DNA of 64,000 nucleotides from JAWPMT01 sp965601475. Its GTDB lineage: Bacteria; Bacteroidota; Bacteroidia; Cytophagales; Cyclobacteriaceae. The translations under genes and the position numbers were made by a program. Under the pieces are notes generated by a model, which was not told the DNA's origin, made no database searches, and saw nothing but the letters and a program-made list of their open reading frames with translations. The first letter of the stretch is position 1; the number at the start of each line of letters is the position of its first letter. The stretch covers positions 4,402,001 through 4,466,000 of the forward strand of contig OZ271832.1 in the NCBI GenBank assembly GCA_965601475.1, in the 5' to 3' direction. Shown here piece by piece: positions 1 to 8,767 of the stretch.

Positions 1-1
1 A

Positions 2-598
2 AGAAGGGCTCAATTGGATGAATTGTTGAAAGATCCATTTTTACAACCCCGTCTACAGCTTTCCAAAAGGGTGGATTTTCAATCATGGGGCCAGCTGGCG
101 GAACTAAGAAAAAGTTCCAGGGATTTCAATGCTGAAGGGTTTATGCTCAAGCGGTGCGAAAGCCCCTATAAGAGTGGACGTAAGCGAGGTGATTGGTGGA
201 AATGGAAGGTCGATCCATTCACCATTGATGCCGTGATGATTTATGCCCAGAAGGGCCATGGTCGGCGAGCCGATGTCTATTCTGATTACACCTTTGCGGT
301 GTGGGATGGGGACCAGCTTGTACCTTTTGCCAAGGCCTATTCCGGACTCACGGACCTGGAGATAGGCGAAGTCACGCGATTTGTACAACGCCATACCCTT
401 GAGCGGTTTGGTCCTGTACGCACAGTCACTCCGGAGTTGGTTTTTGAAATTCACTTTGAGGCCATCAACAAATCCACCCGCCACAAATCGGGTCTGGCGG
501 TAAGATTTCCCCGTATTCATCGCTGGCGGAGAGACAAAAAAGCTGAAGAGGCCAATACCTTGGATGACCTGAAAGCACTGATCCCTACGCGCAATTGA
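2..598 (+). CDS. ATP-dependent DNA ligase, C-terminal part (5' end outside window)
   Basis: This is the end of an ATP-dependent DNA ligase of the kind found with a ligase-associated helicase and the PdeM nuclease in bacterial repair clusters. The reading frame is open to the left edge, so the gene begins upstream and the lysine-adenylation motif is not visible. What is visible is the second half of the nucleotidyltransferase domain (EGFMLKR, then WWKWKVDP, matching ligase motifs IV and V) and the OB-fold with the closing RFPRIHRWR motif VI. The family joins nicks in double-stranded DNA using ATP. The helicase gene follows after 27 bases, so co-transcription is likely. The family call is secure; the repair role of the cluster is known from other bacteria. 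Confidence 0.9.
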   Translation, partial: RRAQLDELLKDPFLQPRLQLSKRVDFQSWGQLAELRKSSRDFNAEGFMLKRCESPYKSGRKRGDWWKWKVDPFTIDAVMIYAQKGHGRRADVYSDYTFAVWDGDQLVPFAKAYSGLTDLEIGEVTRFVQRHTLERFGPVRTVTPELVFEIHFEAINKSTRHKSGLAVRFPRIHRWRRDKKAEEANTLDDLKALIPTRN

Positions 599-625
599 TT
601 ATTTTTCATCAAGAATTTTGCGCCG

Positions 626-3100
626 TTGAATAAGGACTCCATCCCGCTAGACTACTCCATTGCCGAAGACTGGTTCGATGCTCGATCATGGAAGCCCTAT
701 CAATTTCAGCGGCAATGTTGGGAAGCCTACCTCTCCGGAAAAAGTGGGCTCCTCAATGCACCCACAGGTAGTGGCAAGACCTATGCGCTTTGGATCGCCT
801 GTGTCATGGAGTATCTCCAAAATCACGAGAGGCACGAGGTGCTGCCGGAGTTGCAGGTGTTATGGATCACACCCTTGCGGGCTTTAGCGAAAGATATTCA
901 GCGGGCTATGCAGGAATTTTGCGACGAAATCGACCTCCCCTGGCAAGTGGGGTTGAGGACTGGCGACACGCCAACGTCGGAACGGCAAAGACAAAAGAAG
1001 AAAGCGCCTCAGGCATTGGTCATCACTCCGGAGAGTGTGCACATCCTCCTGAGCCAGGGAGATTACCCCAACTACTTCAAAAACGTGAGAGCGGTTGTTG
1101 TGGATGAATGGCATGAACTCATTGGGACAAAACGAGGTGTGGCCACGGAGCTGGCATTGTCTCGATTGAAGCATGTTACCAAACAACCCTTGAAGGTTTG
1201 GGGGATTTCCGCAACCATAGGCAATTTGAAACAAGCCAGGCGCGTGCTACTAGGGGAGGACATGTACAAGCAGGGCGTCGAAATCAAGGCCGAGATAGAC
1301 AAAGAGATCGAAGTGACATCCATTTTACCCGATGAGGTGGAAAACTTCCCCTGGTCTGGCTTCCTGGGCACTAACTTATTGCCTAAGCTGCTGCCCATTA
1401 TTAAGGAACAAAAAACAACACTTCTTTTTACCAACACCCGTTCGCAGACAGAGCTTTGGTATCAGGCCATTCTCAAGGAAGCGCCGGACCTGTCGGGGTT
1501 GATTGCGATGCATCATGGCAGCATGGATCAGAACATCAGGACCTGGGTTGAGGATGCACTTCATGCGGGCAAATTGAAATTGGTCGTCTGTACCTCCAGC
1601 CTGGACCTGGGTGTTGACTTTCGTCCGGTGGATCTGGTGATTCAAGTAGGGGGTCCCAAAGGCGTCTCAAGATTTCAGCAGCGCGCCGGTAGAAGCGGCC
1701 ACAGGCCCGGTGAAGTTTCCAGAATTCTATTTGTCCCGACCCACTCCCTGGAATTGATCGAAGGAGCGGCCTTGCGACAGGCTGTAGCGGATGGAGACTT
1801 TGAAGCCAGGATGCCAATGGAGAAGTGCATGGATGTATTGGTTCAATTCCTGGTCACCCTGGCGGTGAGTACAGGTTTTCGGCCTTTGCAGGTGCTTAGC
1901 GAGTTGAAAAATACATTTTGCTACCGGCTACTCACCAGTGCGGAATGGCATTGGGCCCTGGAATTCATCACGACAGGAGGTACCACCCTGGGCGAATATG
2001 ACGAGTTCGCCAAGGTGTATCAGGAAGATGGTGTTTACAAGATCATCAATAAGAAGGCTGCTACGCGCCACCGACTGTCCATTGGTACGATCGTGGGGGA
2101 TCCCTCTTTGAAAGTGAGATTCATCTCAGGGGGCTATTTGGGAACAGTGGAAGAATACTTTGTGTCGAAGCTGAATCCTGGTGATACCTTTTGGTTTGCA
2201 GGGCAAAACCTTCAGTATGTGCAGATCAAGGACCTCACCGTCCTGGTTAAAAAATCCAATCGGAAGAGTGGCGTAACGCCAGCCTGGGGTGGAGGCAGGT
2301 TACCACTTTCATCCTTGCTCTCGGACATGATCCGCCAAAAACTTGAAGAAGCCATGACATTGCCGGAGGTCGAAATCGAGCTGGAAACCATCAAGCCCAT
2401 CCTGCAATTGCAAGGAAGGTGGAGTGTTGTGCCAGACCGCAAAACACTCCTCATTGAAAGGACCCAGACGAAGTTTGGTCATCATGTGTTTATCTACCCA
2501 TTTGAAGGCTTGTTTGTCCATGAAGTACTGGCGGGTGTTGTAGCATACCGCATTAGCAAGCTCCAGCGGATTAGCTTCTCCATTTCGATGAATGATTATG
2601 GCTTTGAGTTACTCGCAGATCAGGAAATCCACCTGACTGAAGCCTTGGAGTTGGATCTGTTTTCGGAGGACCATTTGATGGAAGATATTCTTGCAAGTTT
2701 GAATGAAACTGAATTGGCACGGAGGAAATTCAGGGATGTGGCCACGATCGCAGGTTTGATCTTTCAGGGCTATCCAGGAAAGGATATGAAGGCCAAGCAC
2801 CTGCAAGCTTCATCAGACATTATATATAAGGTATTTGAAGAGTACGATCCGAAAAATCTGTTGCTGCAGCAAGCTATGGATGAAGTGATGACTTTCCAGT
2901 TGGAACAATCCCGACTTTTTGAAGCCATGAGAAGAATCAACCAGCAGAAGATCGTTTTGAAGGATACGGAGCGGCCTACACCCTTTGCTTTTCCCATCTT
3001 GGTCAACTCACTTCGCAGGCAAAATCTATCTTCTGAAGAGCTTGCTGATAGAATTGCCAAGATGCAGGTCATGCTGGAAAGAAGTGTCTCAGCTCAGTAG
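626..3100 (+). CDS. Ligase-associated DEXH-box DNA helicase (Lhr-like)
   Basis: An 824-residue superfamily 2 helicase of the ligase-associated DEXH type, full length for that family. Walker A is APTGSGKT (about residues 45-52), motif II is DEWH (160-163) in place of DExH, and motif III is SAT (195-197). The C-terminal RecA domain has the QQRAGRSGHRPG motif VI, and a long Lhr-like C-terminal region follows. The protein should unwind or translocate on DNA in the same repair pathway as the ligase just upstream. The start is TTG, because no better start lies in the short gap after the ligase stop. No Shine-Dalgarno sequence is seen, as is usual for Bacteroidota. Confidence 0.92.
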   Translation: MNKDSIPLDYSIAEDWFDARSWKPYQFQRQCWEAYLSGKSGLLNAPTGSGKTYALWIACVMEYLQNHERHEVLPELQVLWITPLRALAKDIQRAMQEFCDEIDLPWQVGLRTGDTPTSERQRQKKKAPQALVITPESVHILLSQGDYPNYFKNVRAVVVDEWHELIGTKRGVATELALSRLKHVTKQPLKVWGISATIGNLKQARRVLLGEDMYKQGVEIKAEIDKEIEVTSILPDEVENFPWSGFLGTNLLPKLLPIIKEQKTTLLFTNTRSQTELWYQAILKEAPDLSGLIAMHHGSMDQNIRTWVEDALHAGKLKLVVCTSSLDLGVDFRPVDLVIQVGGPKGVSRFQQRAGRSGHRPGEVSRILFVPTHSLELIEGAALRQAVADGDFEARMPMEKCMDVLVQFLVTLAVSTGFRPLQVLSELKNTFCYRLLTSAEWHWALEFITTGGTTLGEYDEFAKVYQEDGVYKIINKKAATRHRLSIGTIVGDPSLKVRFISGGYLGTVEEYFVSKLNPGDTFWFAGQNLQYVQIKDLTVLVKKSNRKSGVTPAWGGGRLPLSSLLSDMIRQKLEEAMTLPEVEIELETIKPILQLQGRWSVVPDRKTLLIERTQTKFGHHVFIYPFEGLFVHEVLAGVVAYRISKLQRISFSISMNDYGFELLADQEIHLTEALELDLFSEDHLMEDILASLNETELARRKFRDVATIAGLIFQGYPGKDMKAKHLQASSDIIYKVFEEYDPKNLLLQQAMDEVMTFQLEQSRLFEAMRRINQQKIVLKDTERPTPFAFPILVNSLRRQNLSSEELADRIAKMQVMLERSVSAQ

Positions 3101-3141
3101 GGTTTACAACCTTTACCTTGTTAAGCTTCAAAAGGATAGAA

Positions 3142-4113
3142 ATGAAGTCTTACGGGTATCTACTTAGTTTAATGCTGCTCGTCCTGTTCGCATGTAGCGA
3201 CGACGATGAAGCCATCAGTGTTCCAGGTATTTTCGAATTCAAGGATTTTGTGGAATTGGAAGGGATCAATCTCAACCAGGCACCAGGGTTATTGGGAGAT
3301 CAGTCCACTGGGGCATTGTACCTTGCTTCGAGGCAACCTCACCCCGAAACCGGTATACTTGGTGAGAATGTGATAAGATTTGACCTGGACGGAAACAAGG
3401 TTGCCGAGTACTCCTTCGAGCATATTGATTTCATCACGAAAAACCCTCATGTAATTGGCGACGAGTTATTTGTACTTGGTGGCTCGTTTCTGAATATCTA
3501 TGACCTCGACCTGAGCGGTCCGCCTGTCAGCATTCCCCATGGCCTTTCGATATCCAGGTTTGGTTCAGCGGTATACGAAGGGGAACTCTACTTCTGGGGC
3601 GGTGACCTCAGGGAAGTGCTGTCCGATGTGTTGTGGAAATGGGACGCCAGAAGAGATACGATCGTAGGTGTGGCTCAATTGCCAGGTCCGAAGACCTACG
3701 CTAATGGCGAAGTATTTGGAGACAGGCTTTTCGTTTTTGGTGGCCGCGAAGAATTTCTTGATACACGCGGAGAGGACGAAATCTATGTCTACCAGTTCAC
3801 AGATACCACGGCAGCTACATTTGACCTGCCAGAACGTGTTGCTCGTACCTTTACTGCTCCTTACAGAGACCTCATCATCGTCTCTGGTCAGTTAACAGCA
3901 GCTGACGGCAATCCTGATTCTGATGATCTGAACATCTTCTTTGGCGTCTACAATCCGGTAACATTTGGATTTCAATCCATCCCCACCAATTTGTCTGATG
4001 AAGGGAATCTGACCATCCACCAAATGGCTACCGTAGGCGACAGGCTCTTCATTATCTATGGCGAGGCGGATGAGTTTGGTGGTGGACTGAAAATTATGTC
4101 TGCCGAGCTATAA
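3142..4113 (+). CDS. Kelch-like beta-propeller lipoprotein
   Basis: A secreted lipoprotein of about 323 residues. The ATG at 3142 gives a clean lipoprotein signal (MKSYGYLLSLMLLVLFACS, lipobox Cys near residue 18) followed by an acidic DDDEA stretch; an upstream TTG at 3118 in the same frame is less likely. The mature part has repeats with paired glycines and aromatic residues (for example GDRLFVFGGREE, GELYFWGGD, GDRLFIIYGE), the pattern of Kelch blades. No enzyme motif is visible. It lies between the repair helicase and the DUF2147/pdeM pair without obvious functional connection and probably works at the cell surface or in the periplasm. Confidence 0.75.
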   Translation: MKSYGYLLSLMLLVLFACSDDDEAISVPGIFEFKDFVELEGINLNQAPGLLGDQSTGALYLASRQPHPETGILGENVIRFDLDGNKVAEYSFEHIDFITKNPHVIGDELFVLGGSFLNIYDLDLSGPPVSIPHGLSISRFGSAVYEGELYFWGGDLREVLSDVLWKWDARRDTIVGVAQLPGPKTYANGEVFGDRLFVFGGREEFLDTRGEDEIYVYQFTDTTAATFDLPERVARTFTAPYRDLIIVSGQLTAADGNPDSDDLNIFFGVYNPVTFGFQSIPTNLSDEGNLTIHQMATVGDRLFIIYGEADEFGGGLKIMSAEL

Positions 4114-4134
4114 CAGGAGCGCATGCTGTTGCGT

Positions 4135-4142
4135 TAATTTTG
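4135..4142 (+). promoter_or_regulatory. Candidate -7 box TAATTTTG upstream of the DUF2147 gene
   Basis: The octamer TAATTTTG matches the Bacteroidota housekeeping -7 consensus TAnnTTTG and lies 22 bases before the ATG of the DUF2147 gene. No clear TTTG -33 box is found at the expected distance. It suggests that the DUF2147-pdeM pair has its own promoter, separate from the helicase. Confidence 0.45.
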
Positions 4143-4158
4143 CAGAAAAAATTCTGCA
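4141..4158 (+). promoter_or_regulatory. Inverted repeat in the DUF2147 leader
   Basis: Seven-base arms TGCAGAA and TTCTGCA are separated by AAAA, directly overlapping the end of the candidate -7 box and the expected transcription start. It could be an operator or a small hairpin at the 5' end of the mRNA. There is no T-tract, so it is not a terminator. Confidence 0.4.
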
Positions 4159-4164
4159 TATCGT

Positions 4165-4596
4165 ATGGCTAAGTTTTGTTTGGCGTTCGCTTTTATGGTG
4201 GTGACATGGAGTGCCCAATCCCAGTCCATTGTTGGCAAGTGGAAGACCGTTGATGATCAGACGGGCAAGGAACGATCCATCGTTGAGATTTATGAAAAGG
4301 CGGGCAAATACTTTGGGAAAATTCTCCAGGTGATTCCCGGCCCTGGCGAGGACCCGGATCCCTTGTGCACCGAATGCAAAGGAGCCAAGAAAGACAAGAA
4401 AGTGAACGGGCTCGTGATCATTGAAGACATGGAGTCCGATGGCAAAGGGGAATATGAGGAGGGTACGATTCTCGATCCGGAAAATGGCAAAGTCTATGGC
4501 TGCAAACTCTGGGTTGCTGATGATGGAACATTGAAAGTGCGCGGTTATCTGTTGTTTCTATACCGAACACAGACTTGGTTACCCTATGGGGGTTGA
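4165..4596 (+). CDS. DUF2147-domain secreted protein
   Basis: A small exported protein of 143 residues with a signal peptide (MAKFCLAFAFMVVTWSAQSQ). The mature part matches the DUF2147 pattern: an opening IVGKWKTVDD, an IVEIYEKAGKYFGKI strand pair, a CTECKG segment and a C-terminal YGCKLWV...RGYLLFLYRTQTW region. The family is a periplasmic or extracellular lipocalin-like fold of unknown function. Its last 11 bases overlap the start of pdeM, so translation of the two may be coupled even though the functions look unrelated. Confidence 0.82.
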   Translation: MAKFCLAFAFMVVTWSAQSQSIVGKWKTVDDQTGKERSIVEIYEKAGKYFGKILQVIPGPGEDPDPLCTECKGAKKDKKVNGLVIIEDMESDGKGEYEEGTILDPENGKVYGCKLWVADDGTLKVRGYLLFLYRTQTWLPYGG

Positions 4597-5248
4597 TACG
4601 CGAACCGCCGATATAGAAATTCTTCTTAAAAAGCAGCGGCTATTATTGCTCCCGGAAAAGGCAATTTTCTGGCCACAACAATCCACCTTGATCGTGGCAG
4701 ACCTTCATCTTGGTAAAGCCGGGCATTTTCGTAAACATGGATTGGCCGTGCCGGCCCACGTACATGCAACAGATCTCCAATGTTTGGCAGGTCTGATCGC
4801 GCGGACCAAGGTGCGAAACGTGATTTTTCTTGGTGACCTTTTTCACAGCGAAGCAAATTCGGAATGGCACTCTTTTAGTGAATGGCTTGATTCCTTCAAG
4901 GAAGTGAAATTCATACTTGTGGAAGGGAATCATGACATTTTGCCAATTCAGGCTTATTTGAGCGTAGGATTCCAATTGTTTCAAGAACTGCGGATAGGGC
5001 CTTTTTCTTTCACACATGAAAAATCAGAGAACACAGGCGCATATAACTTTTCGGGGCATATCCATCCCGGCATTAAACTCTACGGACAGGCCAAACAGGG
5101 CATCAGGTTACCATGTTTCTATTTCGCCAGGAACTATGCCTATCTACCCGCATTCGGGGCATTTACTGGGATCCACCCAATCCGCAAACGGAAAGAGGAC
5201 AAGGTATTTGCCATTGCCGATGGACGTCTTATCAGTCTGAACAATTAA
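4586..5248 (+). CDS. pdeM: Ligase-associated DNA damage response phosphoesterase PdeM
   Basis: A calcineurin-like metallophosphoesterase of 220 residues of the PdeM type encoded with bacterial ATP-dependent ligase and DEXH helicase genes. Metal-binding motifs appear in order: VADLHLGKAGHF (about residues 35-46), FLGDLFHSE, VEGNHD and SGHIHPG. The family acts as a DNA endonuclease/phosphodiesterase in damage repair. The ATG start lies inside the end of the DUF2147 gene. In this genome two secreted-protein genes separate it from ligase and helicase, which usually lie next to it. The family assignment is firm; the substrate is inferred from the family. Confidence 0.88.
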   Translation: MGVDTRTADIEILLKKQRLLLLPEKAIFWPQQSTLIVADLHLGKAGHFRKHGLAVPAHVHATDLQCLAGLIARTKVRNVIFLGDLFHSEANSEWHSFSEWLDSFKEVKFILVEGNHDILPIQAYLSVGFQLFQELRIGPFSFTHEKSENTGAYNFSGHIHPGIKLYGQAKQGIRLPCFYFARNYAYLPAFGAFTGIHPIRKRKEDKVFAIADGRLISLNN

Positions 5249-5374
5249 AAAAGCCCCTGACATTACCACTTCTTCCTAGTGAATAAGTGGATATCCTTGG
5301 GGGGATTTGGCCAAAATATCTAACTTAAACCTGTTGGAGGAGGTTACCAATCTCTTTTTTGTAGTATTAAAAAG

Positions 5375-5392
5375 CAGGATATTCATATCCTG
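5375..5392 (+). promoter_or_regulatory. Perfect 18-base palindrome before the sigma factor gene
   Basis: Arms CAGGATAT and ATATCCTG with a two-base centre (TC) lie 7 bases before the ATG at 5400. Perfect symmetry at this spacing fits either a repressor or autoregulatory operator, or an RNA hairpin that would hide the start codon region. The remaining 120 bases back to pdeM hold no gene. Confidence 0.5.
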
Positions 5393-5399
5393 ACCCCTT

Positions 5400-5942
5400 A
5401 TGAAGGATAGTGAAATACTGGAAAAGATAGGTCAGGGAGATGAAGGTGTATTGGACCATCTGTACAAGAAACACTACCGCATGATGTTGAAGATAGTGTT
5501 GAAGAACAATGGTACCGAGGAGGAAGCACAGGATATCTATCAGGAGGCCCTGGTGGCTTTTTGGCAGAAGGCTGCAAGTGGTAAGCTGGTCTTGACATCG
5601 AAGATCAGTACATATCTCTACAGTATTTGTAATAACCTGTGGTTGAAGGAGTTGGAGAGAAAAAGCAGGCTCGTCAATGAGGAATTTGACGGGGAGGAAA
5701 AGCAACAGCATGATCGAAATGAAAATGTAGCGATCGTGCAAAGTTGTATCGCGGAATTGGGTGAGACCTGCCAGAAGATTTTGACGTACTACTATTTCGA
5801 TGGTCTGTCGATGTCGGATATTGCTGCCAAAATGAATTTTGCCAATACCGATACCGCGAAAACGAAGAAGTACAAGTGCAAGAAACGATTGGATAACTTA
5901 ATAAAGCAACGATATACAAGGACTGATTTTTTTGATCAATGA
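5400..5942 (+). CDS. ECF-type sigma-70 family RNA polymerase sigma factor
   Basis: A 180-residue sigma factor with only regions 2 and 4. Region 2 is visible as YKKHYRMMLKIVLKN...EAQDIYQEALVAFWQK (residues about 22-60) and region 4 as CQKILTYYYFDGLSMSDIAAKMNF...AKTKKYKCKKRLD near residues 125-170, with the helix-turn-helix in the SMSDIAAKM part. Such factors direct RNA polymerase to a small regulon and are held inactive by a partner. The next gene overlaps its stop by 4 bases and looks like that partner. An 18-base palindrome just before the start suggests autoregulation or translational control. Confidence 0.85.
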   Translation: MKDSEILEKIGQGDEGVLDHLYKKHYRMMLKIVLKNNGTEEEAQDIYQEALVAFWQKAASGKLVLTSKISTYLYSICNNLWLKELERKSRLVNEEFDGEEKQQHDRNENVAIVQSCIAELGETCQKILTYYYFDGLSMSDIAAKMNFANTDTAKTKKYKCKKRLDNLIKQRYTRTDFFDQ

Positions 5943-6814
5943 GCAACCAAGCCGACAAGATAGACAGATATTTAGCCGATGAAATGCGTCCTGACGAGGC
6001 AGCGGAATTTGAACGTCAGGTTCAAATGGACCCACTGCTATCCGAGGAGGTAAGCATGCAGCGGGCCGTTATAGATGGAATAAAAGAATTTCGAAAATCC
6101 CAGCTCAAAGCGCGGTTGTCTCAAATAGACGTTACCGGAGCCAATTATCTGTGGCAGTCCGGTTTCAGCAAAGCACTTGTAGTAGCTTCCGTTGGTACAG
6201 TTGTCCTGGTGTCTTCCTGGTATCTCTATTCCAAAGTTTCCAGCGAAGCTGTTGTAGAGAATTTCATCGATTCCGGTGGTCCTCAGACGGAGAAAATACT
6301 CAGTGTCGAAATGCCAATTCTGCCGAAAGCGGCGGAGATTGAAGTTGAGACCATTACCCCAATATCTGATGAATACACTGCTGTGCAAATCACGGAAGAA
6401 GAAGTTGAGACAACCTCGGAAGTAGAGACTCATAGGATCTTTGATCCGCAATTCTCTGTCCCTGGCGAGCAAAGCCTTGTGGATACTAACGAGTTTTCTT
6501 CTCAGGAAGCCGAAGCAGAAGTACTGTTGTCAACAACCATAGCCAAAGATGAGGTCTTGGATGTTGAGCATAAGGATGTCAAAAGCAGGAACTTGCGCTA
6601 TCAGTACTTTGAAGGAAAACTGTCATTGTTTGGGAATTTTGGAAGTGATCCCTATGAAATTCTGGAAATCAACAGCGCAGGTGGGCGTCAGGTCTATTTG
6701 TACTTTGCCGAGAACTACTATCATCTGCTGCCTACCAGCAAACCGGAACAACTCATCCTGGTGGACGATGAAAAGACCGTGAACCAACTGCAGATTCTCA
6801 GGGCAGAGAAATAA
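5939..6814 (+). CDS. Putative membrane anti-sigma factor
   Basis: A 291-residue single-span membrane protein translationally coupled to the sigma factor gene (4-base ATGA overlap). The first 60 residues (DKIDRYLADEMRPDEAAEFERQVQMDPLLSEEV) have the pattern seen in cytoplasmic anti-sigma domains of Bacteroidota: an opening acidic helix and a DPxL motif. A membrane helix follows at about residues 79-98 (ALVVASVGTVVLVSSWYLYS). The remaining exported part is acidic and low in cysteine with no known domain. The anti-sigma role is inferred from position and the N-terminal pattern, not proven by a named domain. Confidence 0.6.
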   Translation: MSNQADKIDRYLADEMRPDEAAEFERQVQMDPLLSEEVSMQRAVIDGIKEFRKSQLKARLSQIDVTGANYLWQSGFSKALVVASVGTVVLVSSWYLYSKVSSEAVVENFIDSGGPQTEKILSVEMPILPKAAEIEVETITPISDEYTAVQITEEEVETTSEVETHRIFDPQFSVPGEQSLVDTNEFSSQEAEAEVLLSTTIAKDEVLDVEHKDVKSRNLRYQYFEGKLSLFGNFGSDPYEILEINSAGGRQVYLYFAENYYHLLPTSKPEQLILVDDEKTVNQLQILRAEK

Positions 6815-6833
6815 GAAAAGCACATATAATGCA

Positions 6834-6841
6834 TATTTTTG
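6834..6841 (+). promoter_or_regulatory. Candidate -7 box TATTTTTG directly before ftsX
   Basis: TATTTTTG matches TAnnTTTG and ends only 4 bases before the GTG start of ftsX. If used, transcription would begin at or next to the start codon, giving a leaderless mRNA for the ftsX run of genes. Confidence 0.4.
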
Positions 6842-6845
6842 ACTA

Positions 6846-7739
6846 GTGAATAGTCGAAAAGTCCGAAAGAAGAGGAAGCTAGGCAGTTATCCCTTCGCTA
6901 GTGTGGTATTTAGCATTACGCTGGCGCTATTGGTGGTTGGACTTTTTGGATTGCTCGTTTCTCAAACTAAGAGCCTTACCAAGATCATCCAGGAGAATGT
7001 TGAGTTTCAGGTATTTCTGAAAAAGGATCTAACTCAGGTCGAAACGACCAGAATCCAACGCATTGTTACCAACAAACCATTTGTCCTGACCAAGGAAGGG
7101 ACGCCCAAGGTGAGTTTTGTTACGCGGGAAGAAGCAGCAAAACAATTCATTTCAGATACAGGGGAGGATTTTACCAGATTGCTAGGTGAGAATCCACTGA
7201 GAGATTTGCTGGTTGTCAATATTGACCCTGCCTATCAGCATCCGGATAGTCTTGCCGCACTGAAACAAGAGCTGAGGGCGATGCGAGGAGTCTACGAAGT
7301 GAACTATGTCGAATCTCTGGTCCAAAGCATCAACCAGAACCTTACCAAAATCGGACTGATACTAAGTGGTATCGCACTGATATTGATTATTGTTGTTGTC
7401 ATACTGATCAACAATACCATCAAGTTGGCATTGTTCTCTCAGCGGTTTTTGATCAGAAGCATGCAGCTCGTCGGTGCGACCAGCGGTTTTATCAAACGAC
7501 CCTTTCTGTTGCGATCCATTCTCTTTGGCGCTATGGGTGGTATTTTGTCCATGGCGATTTTATACGGTGTCTACCAGTCTGCGTTGAATCGAATTCCTGA
7601 TCTCATTTTGTTATATGATGTTAAGAGTTTGCTCGTTCTGGGTCTGGGCGTTGTATTTATAGGTATTTTTGTAACTTATTTGAGTACCTTCTTCGCTGTA
7701 AATCGCTATTTGCAGACATCATTAGACGAATTATATTAA
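6846..7739 (+). CDS. ftsX: Cell division protein FtsX (permease-like)
   Basis: A 297-residue FtsX homolog. A basic N-terminus (RKVRKKRKLGSYP) leads into a first membrane helix at about residues 20-43, then an external domain containing the QVFLKKDLTQ segment and a MRGVYEVNYVE segment, then three membrane helices toward the C-terminus. FtsX pairs with the ATPase FtsE to activate peptidoglycan hydrolases during division. No ftsE is adjacent, which is common in Bacteroidota. It starts with GTG and leads a tight run with DUF3098, uppP, truB and ribF, a gene order typical of this phylum. Confidence 0.88.
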   Translation: MNSRKVRKKRKLGSYPFASVVFSITLALLVVGLFGLLVSQTKSLTKIIQENVEFQVFLKKDLTQVETTRIQRIVTNKPFVLTKEGTPKVSFVTREEAAKQFISDTGEDFTRLLGENPLRDLLVVNIDPAYQHPDSLAALKQELRAMRGVYEVNYVESLVQSINQNLTKIGLILSGIALILIIVVVILINNTIKLALFSQRFLIRSMQLVGATSGFIKRPFLLRSILFGAMGGILSMAILYGVYQSALNRIPDLILLYDVKSLLVLGLGVVFIGIFVTYLSTFFAVNRYLQTSLDELY

Positions 7740-7744
7740 GCAAT

Positions 7745-7966
7745 ATGTCAGATTCAAAATTCGCATTTGGTAGAATCAATTACATCATCATGCTTGCTGG
7801 TCTGGCCATACTGGCCTTAGGTTTTGTAATCATGAGTCTCGACAAGGCTGACTATGGTTTTGGCTTTTACGGTCTCACCCTTGGACCCATTGTAGTAATG
7901 CTGGGATTTCTCAGCCAATTTGTGGCCATTCTCTATAAGCCCAAGAAAAATACAGAGGCCTCTTAA
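7745..7966 (+). CDS. DUF3098 family small membrane protein
   Basis: A 73-residue protein with two membrane helices (about residues 12-31 and 45-64) and a charged tail ending KPKKNTEAS. It matches the DUF3098 family, which in Bacteroidota almost always lies between ftsX and uppP, as here: 5 bases after ftsX and 6 before uppP. The function is unknown. Its fixed position suggests a part in envelope growth or division. Confidence 0.82.
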   Translation: MSDSKFAFGRINYIIMLAGLAILALGFVIMSLDKADYGFGFYGLTLGPIVVMLGFLSQFVAILYKPKKNTEAS

Positions 7967-7972
7967 TCGATT

Positions 7973-8764
7973 ATGTCTTCATTCGAGGCTTTCATATTAG
8001 GCCTTATCCAGGGACTCACTGAGTTTTTACCGGTAAGTAGTAGTGGGCACCTGGAAATAGGTAACGTGTTGCTGGGGGTCCAGGAATCTGATAATCTTCT
8101 ATTTGCGGTGATTTTACATGCCGCAACAGCATTGAGTACCATCGTGGTTCTCCGAAAGGAAATTGCAGCGTTGATTATTGGTTTGTTCAAGTTTCAGTGG
8201 AATGAATCATGGGTGTTTGCCACCCAAATTGTCATATCCATGGTGCCTGTGGGGGTCGTTGGTGTGCTGTTTGAAGATGAGATTTCATCTTTCTTTAGCG
8301 GAAATCTACTGTTGGTCGGTGGAGCGCTCTTATTTACAAGTTTGCTGCTTTTTTTCACCCATTTCAAGAAGGACAACCACGGAGCTATGGGCTTCATCAC
8401 GGCCTTTATTGTGGGCCTTGCCCAGGCCATTGCGATCATACCTGGGGTCTCCAGGTCCGGGACGACCATAGCTACTGCTTTGATATTGGGCATCGAAAAG
8501 ACCAAAGCGACGCAATTCTCTTTCATGATGGTTCTGGTGCCGATTTTTGGGGCAAGTCTCTTGAAGATGAAAGACTACCTGGAGGCGGGAGCAGCTGTAC
8601 CGATCTCTAACACGGCGCTGATCGTGGGTTTTGTCTCAGCTTTTGTTACTGGGTACATGGCCTGCCGGTGGATGCTGGCCATAGTTCGCAGAGGTAAGCT
8701 AAGTTATTTTGCCATCTATTGCGCAGTTGTGGGATCCATCGCTATTCTGAGTCAAGTTGTCTAG
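7973..8764 (+). CDS. uppP: Undecaprenyl-diphosphate phosphatase UppP (BacA)
   Basis: A 263-residue integral membrane enzyme that removes a phosphate from undecaprenyl diphosphate so the lipid carrier can be reused for peptidoglycan and other surface polymers. Both catalytic motifs are clear: GLTEFLPVSSSGHLEI near the N-terminus and PGVSRSGTTIATAL near residues 158-171. Length and hydrophobic helices match the BacA family. It lies in the ftsX-ribF run, consistent with envelope assembly. Confidence 0.95.
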   Translation: MSSFEAFILGLIQGLTEFLPVSSSGHLEIGNVLLGVQESDNLLFAVILHAATALSTIVVLRKEIAALIIGLFKFQWNESWVFATQIVISMVPVGVVGVLFEDEISSFFSGNLLLVGGALLFTSLLLFFTHFKKDNHGAMGFITAFIVGLAQAIAIIPGVSRSGTTIATALILGIEKTKATQFSFMMVLVPIFGASLLKMKDYLEAGAAVPISNTALIVGFVSAFVTGYMACRWMLAIVRRGKLSYFAIYCAVVGSIAILSQVV

Positions 8765-8767
8765 CGA

